Source: Bacteroides sp. 519 (GTDB taxonomy: Bacteria > Bacteroidota > Bacteroidia > Bacteroidales > Bacteroidaceae). Taken from it: a stretch of DNA of 64,000 bases. How positions within the stretch are numbered: position 1 is the stretch's first letter; each line of letters starts with the position of its first letter. The notes beneath the pieces are model-generated. The model ran no database searches, was not told the DNA's origin, and saw only the letters and a list, made by a program, of their open reading frames with translations. Shown piece after piece: positions 59,546 to 64,000 of this stretch. Made by a program: the position numbers and the translations under genes. The DNA lies in NCBI RefSeq assembly GCF_010500955.1, contig NZ_QVMJ01000013.1, positions 1-64,000 of the forward strand, in the 5' to 3' direction.

Positions 59546-59977
59546 TTATCTCCGCGCCTTAAAAAACTCCTTCATTCGCCGACTACATTCATCGGCCAGT
59601 ACCCCCTGAACCACTTCTGTTTTAGGATGCAAAGCATCCGGTGCAAACCGTTGATACCCTCTTTTTTCATCGGCAGCCCCAAAAACAAGCCGGCTTACTT
59701 GTGCCCAACCAATTGCTCCGGCACACATAACACAAGGTTCAACAGTAACATAGATGGTACAGTTGGTTAAATATTTTCCTCCCAATACATTTGCGGCAGC
59801 AGTAATAGATTGCATTTCGGCATGAGCGGTAACATCGTTTAATGTTTCGGTAAGGTTATGCCCTCTGGCAATAATGCGTCCATGGCTCACAATAATAACA
59901 CCAACAGGAATTTCGCCTTTCTCGGCAGCCTTATCTGCTTCGATAAGGGCTTGTTTCATAAATGAAATGTCATTCAT
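59546..59977 (-). CDS. tadA: tRNA adenosine(34) deaminase / nucleoside deaminase
   Basis: A 143-residue zinc deaminase. The active-site motif HAEMQ (about 54-58) supplies the zinc His and the proton-shuttle Glu, and PCVMCAGAI (about 84-92) supplies the two zinc Cys. It converts A34 to inosine in tRNA-Arg (TadA), though guanine deaminase-like activity cannot be excluded by motif alone. The ATG at 59977 (MNDISF) is chosen because an upstream extension would read through the preceding small gene, whose stop overlaps this start (ATGA). Confidence 0.9.
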   Translation of the reverse strand: MNDISFMKQALIEADKAAEKGEIPVGVIIVSHGRIIARGHNLTETLNDVTAHAEMQSITAAANVLGGKYLTNCTIYVTVEPCVMCAGAIGWAQVSRLVFGAADEKRGYQRFAPDALHPKTEVVQGVLADECSRRMKEFFKARR

Positions 59978-60207
59978 CTTCTCATATCGTGTTCGTTGAA
60001 AAGGGTAGGGTAGTCCTCTTCCATTTTTCTCATAACAGAAGCAAGAAGAGTTTCGCGCATCCAACGCGACCGGTTGGAAATTTTATACTTTTCCAGATAG
60101 CGTTCTATAATACGCAGTTCTTCTTCAGTCAGTAAACATGTCATCTTTTGCTGACGTTTTGGCTCATTAACAGAGACTCTGACACAATTTTTATCCCTTT
60201 TCTTCAT
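59974..60207 (-). CDS. Small basic protein, ribbon-helix-helix-like
   Basis: A 77-residue basic protein. The segment MTCLLTEEELRIIERYLEKY followed by KISNRSRWMRETLLASVMRK has the strand-helix-helix spacing of ribbon-helix-helix or MobC-like DNA-binding proteins. The start MKKRDK at 60207 is preferred to an in-frame TTG at 60219. The stop overlaps the tadA start by 4 bp, so the two are co-translated. This pairing may make it a regulator of the operon. That is inference. Confidence 0.65.
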   Translation of the reverse strand: MKKRDKNCVRVSVNEPKRQQKMTCLLTEEELRIIERYLEKYKISNRSRWMRETLLASVMRKMEEDYPTLFNEHDMRR

Positions 60208-60258
60208 AATTCTCTGCAAAATTACTTTTACTTATGTAATAACAAAAAATAAAAAGTG

Positions 60259-60266
60259 TATTTTTG
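60259..60266 (+). promoter_or_regulatory. -7 promoter box of the yraN-birA unit
   Basis: TAttTTTG matches the Bacteroidota -7 element and lies 16 bp before the ATG at 60283. It overlaps the longer in-frame extension that begins at 60256, which argues for the ATG start of the YraN protein. Confidence 0.5.
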
Positions 60267-60282
60267 TGAGAAAACAAACAAA

Positions 60283-60648
60283 ATGGCAGAGCATAACGAA
60301 CTTGGTGAAGCTGGAGAAAATGCAGCAGTGTCATATCTTGAGGATAATGGTTATGTTATCCGGCATCGAAATTGGCACAGAGGACATCTGGAGCTGGACA
60401 TTGTAGCTGCAAAAGATAATGAACTGGTTATAGTTGAAGTAAAAACCCGGCAAAACACAAACTACTCATTACCACAAGATGCAGTGAATATGCAAAAAGT
60501 AAAAAAGATAGTTCAGGCTACCGATGCATATATAAAGATATTTAGGATTGATGCTCCTGTTCGGTTCGATATTATCAGTGTAGTTGGGCAGGAAGGTAAC
60601 TTTAAAATAGATCATATAGAAGAGGCTTTTTATCCCCCAATGTTTTAA
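60283..60648 (+). CDS. yraN: YraN / UPF0102 family nuclease-like protein
   Basis: A 121-residue YraN protein with the restriction-endonuclease-like core: GENAAVSYLEDNGY, HLELDIVAAKDNELVIVEVKTR (a D...ExK site split by normal residues) and RFDIISV. YraN proteins are widely conserved, DNA-related proteins whose role is not settled. The gene is the first of a plus-strand unit with birA 19 bp after it. Confidence 0.92.
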   Translation: MAEHNELGEAGENAAVSYLEDNGYVIRHRNWHRGHLELDIVAAKDNELVIVEVKTRQNTNYSLPQDAVNMQKVKKIVQATDAYIKIFRIDAPVRFDIISVVGQEGNFKIDHIEEAFYPPMF

Positions 60649-60667
60649 TAAGTTGAAAATTGAAATC

Positions 60668-61405
60668 ATGACACCACATACTTATCAGGAATATGTAGAC
60701 GAAACAAACTCTACCAATAACTATCTTCAGGAATTACTTAAAAAAGGGCCACTACCAGCATTCAGCTCGGTTATTGCTGGTTTTCAAACTGCCGGAAAAG
60801 GGCAACGGGGCAACCATTGGATATCCGAAAAAGACAAAAACCTGTTGTGTAGTATCTATGTTAAACCTGATTTTCTTGAAGTAAGCAAACAATTCTATCT
60901 ATCTAAAATTGCAGCTTTGGCAATAAGGCACAGCCTCAATATGTTTGTTGATGGTATTACAATAAAATGGCCAAACGATATCTACTGGAAAAATAAAAAG
61001 ATATGTGGTATATTAATAGAAAACGATATTCAGGGAGCCGAGATAAAGCAAAGTATTATTGGGGTTGGATTAAATATTAATCAAGAAAGTTTCGATAGCT
61101 CACTCCCCAACCCGGTATCGCTTTTTAATATCACTAATCATGTTTTCGGAATAAAAGATATGCTTAAAGATGTAATAGAGCATCTGCAATACTACTATGA
61201 TATTCTGAAACAAAGAAGAAACGAAATAGACGAAACATATTACAGCATGCTTTACCGCAATGATGGTTATTATCCATACCGTGATGCCGAAGGAACATTC
61301 TCTGCCCGTATTGTAGAGGTACTTCCCGAAGGCTTTTTGGTGTTAGAAGATGAACAAGGAAAACGCAGGCAGTATGCTTTTAAAGAAGTGGAGTATTTGA
61401 TTTAA
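60668..61405 (+). CDS. birA: Biotin--[acetyl-CoA-carboxylase] ligase
   Basis: A 245-residue biotin protein ligase that attaches biotin to carboxylase carrier domains. Key segments: the biotinyl-AMP loop AGKGQRGNHW (about 37-46, GRGRxGR-like), KWPNDIYWKNKKICGILIE and GVGLNINQE. The C-terminal SH3-like domain spans about 195-245. There is no N-terminal DNA-binding domain, so it is a class I ligase without repressor function. The start MTPHTYQEY at 60668 is preferred over an upstream in-frame TTG. The stop TAA overlaps the ATG of the next gene by one base. Confidence 0.93.
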   Translation: MTPHTYQEYVDETNSTNNYLQELLKKGPLPAFSSVIAGFQTAGKGQRGNHWISEKDKNLLCSIYVKPDFLEVSKQFYLSKIAALAIRHSLNMFVDGITIKWPNDIYWKNKKICGILIENDIQGAEIKQSIIGVGLNINQESFDSSLPNPVSLFNITNHVFGIKDMLKDVIEHLQYYYDILKQRRNEIDETYYSMLYRNDGYYPYRDAEGTFSARIVEVLPEGFLVLEDEQGKRRQYAFKEVEYLI

Positions 61406-62832
61406 TGAAAACCGATTTAGAGAGAAACAGGGAAATTATTATAAACTACCAGTTTCACATTCCTGAAACCTATTGTACTACCGAACCACTACCCAATTTG
61501 GTATCGAGACATTTTCATGGCGGATGCGAGAAAATTCGCAGAGGTAGAATTGAAGAAGGAATGGACGAATTGTTAAAGATGGGTCAAAGATATTACCCTC
61601 TAACAACGTATGTGTTTGCCCAGTTGGTTGCCTATTTTACCAAAGACTGGAACAGAGTGATGAATCTACTGGTATTTGCATTTGGTGATAGCAGGTATTA
61701 TCATCTTATGAAATCTATTTGGGAAAGAGAACACGAGTTCGATTGGCTACTTGTGAGTGTTGCTGCTACTAAAACAAAGAGAACCGATGAGGCCAAGAAA
61801 ATCCTGGCTTACCTTGAAAGCATGAATCGCACTAAGGTAAAGAAGAATAAAATTACAACTGCCGACCACTATCTGGCATTAAGAAAATCCATGTACGATA
61901 TTGAAATGAGACTTTGGAGGGCTTACGATGAATGTAAAACCGAAGTCTATTATCAGCAAGATTATTGTGACATGGCTTATAGTTTCATAAAAATAGGAGA
62001 GAAAGAAAAGGCTGCCGAGATGTTTTTGAAATGGACAGATTGGTTTGTTGGTGCAATTAACTACAAAACGCTGAATGTAATTCCCTTTGATGCCTTTGTT
62101 GCGAACGAGTTTTATGAAATTGGCGATGATGCCTATATGAATTTGCATTGGGAACTATTTAAGCATTCGCGATTTGTGAAAATTGAAGAAGATGGTCCGC
62201 TGGATACCCGCCTGGCTACACCAAAACCCTGTCCCCAGATCAGGGGATTTAAAATTCACGGATTACTTGAATCTGCCTTTAATAAACCCAGATGTGTATG
62301 CAAGGGATGGGTCTTTGAAAAGCTGCTATTGGGAAAAATAAAAATATTTTCGGGTAAAATAGCTGTAGGCGATCCGCTTTATGTATCGTGCAACGAATTA
62401 TATCCTCAGTTTCCCAAAGGGTCTTTTCCGGTAGAGCTGGCTCTGGCTAAACAATTTGGCGATACCCGGGTGGCATTGGCTCAAATTAGATTCAGTAACA
62501 AAGAAATAGCAACCTGGGATATAGCCATGACAGATGATTCTAAACCCAGACCCAGCTATTTGTATGGCTATAGTGTAGATATGGGTGCTGGCTTTTTTGC
62601 TGATGTCGAAACTTTTTGGGCCTATCAGCGTGAGGCTTCGCACAATGTAACATCGGGCATTCAGCGCGCACTGGAAACTAGCGGAAACACTGGTATTATA
62701 CATCGAAATATGGCTGTATTCTCAACCGGTTTTGGCGAAGGCTTTTATGAAAGCTATATCGGAAAGGATAAGAATAACAATATAGTTTGTTTAATTACAG
62801 ATTTCCAAATAGTAAAATGGAGGAGGGCATGA
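61405..62832 (+). CDS. Conserved protein of unknown function, paralogue of the gene at 2946
   Basis: A 475-residue protein that aligns along its full length with the 471-aa product at 2946-4361. Shared landmarks are FHIPETY/FPIPESY, RRGRIEEG, QLVAYF, DGPLDTRLATPKPC versus DGPADTRLPKSKPC, CVCKGWVFEK versus CVCEGWIFEK, and FSTGFGEGFYESYIG. It is cytosolic, with no known domain. The ATG overlaps the birA stop by one base, which is unusual for an accessory gene joined to a biotin ligase. The next gene starts in an ATGA overlap. Its recurrence beside large helical-repeat proteins at both ends of the window suggests a conserved partner relation. Confidence 0.75.
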   Translation: MKTDLERNREIIINYQFHIPETYCTTEPLPNLVSRHFHGGCEKIRRGRIEEGMDELLKMGQRYYPLTTYVFAQLVAYFTKDWNRVMNLLVFAFGDSRYYHLMKSIWEREHEFDWLLVSVAATKTKRTDEAKKILAYLESMNRTKVKKNKITTADHYLALRKSMYDIEMRLWRAYDECKTEVYYQQDYCDMAYSFIKIGEKEKAAEMFLKWTDWFVGAINYKTLNVIPFDAFVANEFYEIGDDAYMNLHWELFKHSRFVKIEEDGPLDTRLATPKPCPQIRGFKIHGLLESAFNKPRCVCKGWVFEKLLLGKIKIFSGKIAVGDPLYVSCNELYPQFPKGSFPVELALAKQFGDTRVALAQIRFSNKEIATWDIAMTDDSKPRPSYLYGYSVDMGAGFFADVETFWAYQREASHNVTSGIQRALETSGNTGIIHRNMAVFSTGFGEGFYESYIGKDKNNNIVCLITDFQIVKWRRA

Positions 62833-64000
62833 AACAAAAATTACTCGATATCTTGCAGGAAGAAAAAATAGACGATATTATCCCCTTTCTTAAATCACTA
62901 ATCGGCGAGGAACGCAAAAAACTATCTCTTGTAATAAAGGAACGGATAAAATATTATTCTACTTACGAATATAAAAACAAACGTTCAACTATAAATGGTA
63001 CCCATACACAATTTGCCATAGCTTCGATAGCTGCATTTGTTTGTTTTAGCTTTGCCGATTATAAACGCAACCGGGTACAAATTAGCAACCGGGTGCAAAT
63101 TAGTCATTTAAGTAGTGGCTTTATAAAGTTTCATGAATACTCGCAACAGGATTTGATAGAACGAATCCGGATAGACGATATACTGGAATGGTATTGCCCC
63201 GATTGGATGAGCGAATTTATAAACAGCAACCACACCAATCCGCAATGGAGGGATTTTACCTATGAAGAAATCATGCGGTGGTATAAAAAGGGATACATAA
63301 CCCTTACGCCCGAACTGATTACTACCACATTGCAGGCACATCCCTTTGTGTTTTTCAGGCACGAAACGCCCATGCATTCAATGAGGGTAGAAAAACTATT
63401 AGAGTATCCCGAAACACTTTCGGAACATATCTGGTTGTTATTCTCTTATCCAACCAGTATTAACTATAACTATTATGGGCTTGAGAACGAGGATGATAAC
63501 TGGAGTAAGATTTTCAGGCAGTTAGCTTTGCAAGGCCATTTGGATAGGTTACGATTACTAAAAGAGTGTTTGCTTACTGCAAATGGTAATTTCAATAAGA
63601 ATCAAATAGGTTGGTTTGTTGAGCTTTTCGATGCTTTACAGCCAACTACCAAAGAACTTCTTTCCCTGCAACCGGAACTGTTTCAGGTGCTAACTTCACC
63701 ACAAAGCAAACCTATAAACAATGCATTGAGTTGTATAAAGAATCTCTCTAAAGAGTCATCTTTTCTTGCTGATGAGTTTTTAACTCAGGTTCCGGTATTG
63801 TTGGCTTCGAGCGTTAAAGCTGTGGTTAACAGTACAATTGCCATCTGTGAGAATCTGCTTAAAGAACGGCCGGAATTGAAAGAACCTGTCTGTCTGGCTT
63901 TGATTGATGGCTTTGTAAACAACGACGAAGGTATACAAAAGAAACTGGCAAAACTGATTGCCAAATACGGAACGAACAACATTGTAAGTCTTCCTCTTGC
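62829..64000 (+). CDS. Large helical-repeat protein, DUF6493-like (5' part, runs off the window)
   Basis: An open frame from ATG 62829 to the window end (390 codons) without a stop, so the protein continues beyond. The N-terminus is MKQKLLDILQEEKIDDIIPF, followed by helical pairs (QDLIERIRIDDILEWYCPDW; LRLLKECLLTAN; VNSTIAICENLLKERPELK) resembling HEAT-type repeats and the DUF6493 proteins of Bacteroidota. That family call is tentative. The gene overlaps the 475-aa gene by 4 bp and follows a purine-rich ggagggc. A small in-frame duplication, NRVQIS repeated twice (caaccgggtacaaattag and its near copy), occurs near residue 80. The position parallels that of the giant DUF4132 protein in the left gene set. 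Confidence 0.7.
   Translation, partial: MKQKLLDILQEEKIDDIIPFLKSLIGEERKKLSLVIKERIKYYSTYEYKNKRSTINGTHTQFAIASIAAFVCFSFADYKRNRVQISNRVQISHLSSGFIKFHEYSQQDLIERIRIDDILEWYCPDWMSEFINSNHTNPQWRDFTYEEIMRWYKKGYITLTPELITTTLQAHPFVFFRHETPMHSMRVEKLLEYPETLSEHIWLLFSYPTSINYNYYGLENEDDNWSKIFRQLALQGHLDRLRLLKECLLTANGNFNKNQIGWFVELFDALQPTTKELLSLQPELFQVLTSPQSKPINNALSCIKNLSKESSFLADEFLTQVPVLLASSVKAVVNSTIAICENLLKERPELKEPVCLALIDGFVNNDEGIQKKLAKLIAKYGTNNIVSLPL

Overview
The window is chromosomal DNA of a Bacteroidales bacterium (Bacteroidota). Evidence: SusC/SusD pairs with an ECF sigma/FecR switch, M16 peptidase pairs, a class I fumarase, a thiamine-riboswitch operon of the OMR-PnuT-ThiN type, and promoters of the -33 TTTG / -7 TAnnTTTG type. 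The thioredoxin (active site in the context GAEWCGPC) and the GC content near 40 percent fit a Bacteroidales family close to Bacteroides/Parabacteroides/Dysgonomonas. The genus cannot be fixed from sequence reading alone.

Layout. 1-950: 3' end of a group II intron lying in a REP-like palindromic repeat, next to an IS200-type (RAYT-like) transposase bracketed by inverted arrays of the same palindromes. 964-7602 (minus): MoxR-type AAA ATPase, SUKH protein, 471-aa protein and a giant DUF4132 (YehI/MolR-like) protein. 7704-10562: secreted metallophosphoesterase, tyrosine recombinase lacking the usual first catalytic Arg, MsrA. 10843-14537: TPP riboswitch and thiamine uptake operon (outer-membrane receptor, PnuT, thiamine pyrophosphokinase). 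14724-19906: inactive/active M16 peptidase pair and fumarase. 20005-25763: exported proteins of unknown function, then a convergent, overlapping response-regulator/TPR-histidine-kinase pair. 26094-29851 (minus): a compact four-gene cassette of WYL regulator, small kinase-like protein, PD-(D/E)XK-like protein and RNase J-like MBL hydrolase. 30183: a Mef-like MFS exporter with a long leader holding a 14-codon ORF that ends in Arg-Leu-Arg-stop. 31404-44330 (minus): a complete glycan-utilisation locus (ECF sigma, FecR, SusC, SusD, lipoprotein, membrane acyltransferase-like protein, and a GH110-GH95 fusion enzyme) whose enzyme logic fits blood-group-B type host glycans. 44652-52586: radA, a GxxExxY gene inside decamer inverted repeats, an FAD oxidoreductase, an orphan LuxR regulator, an AAA ATPase and a TonB receptor. 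52660-62832: housekeeping genes (trxA, dnaE, psd, pssA, tadA, yraN, birA). 61405-64000: a paralogue of the 471-aa protein and the start of a large HEAT-like/DUF6493-like protein.

A striking theme is the non-coding DNA. Nearly every longer intergenic gap carries a hairpin or an array of short palindromes built from a locus-specific word (22-, 15-, 12-, 10- or 7-mers). Four heptamer-armed hairpins around trxA/dnaE, plus one palindromic island at 25.9 kb, share a common central core (ccatgcgg), although their arms differ. The most promising candidates for undescribed biology are the WYL/kinase/nuclease/MBL cassette, the RLR leader of the Mef-like exporter, the GH110-GH95 fusion, the intron and transposase nested in REP palindromes, and the two separated MoxR/DUF4132-type gene sets.
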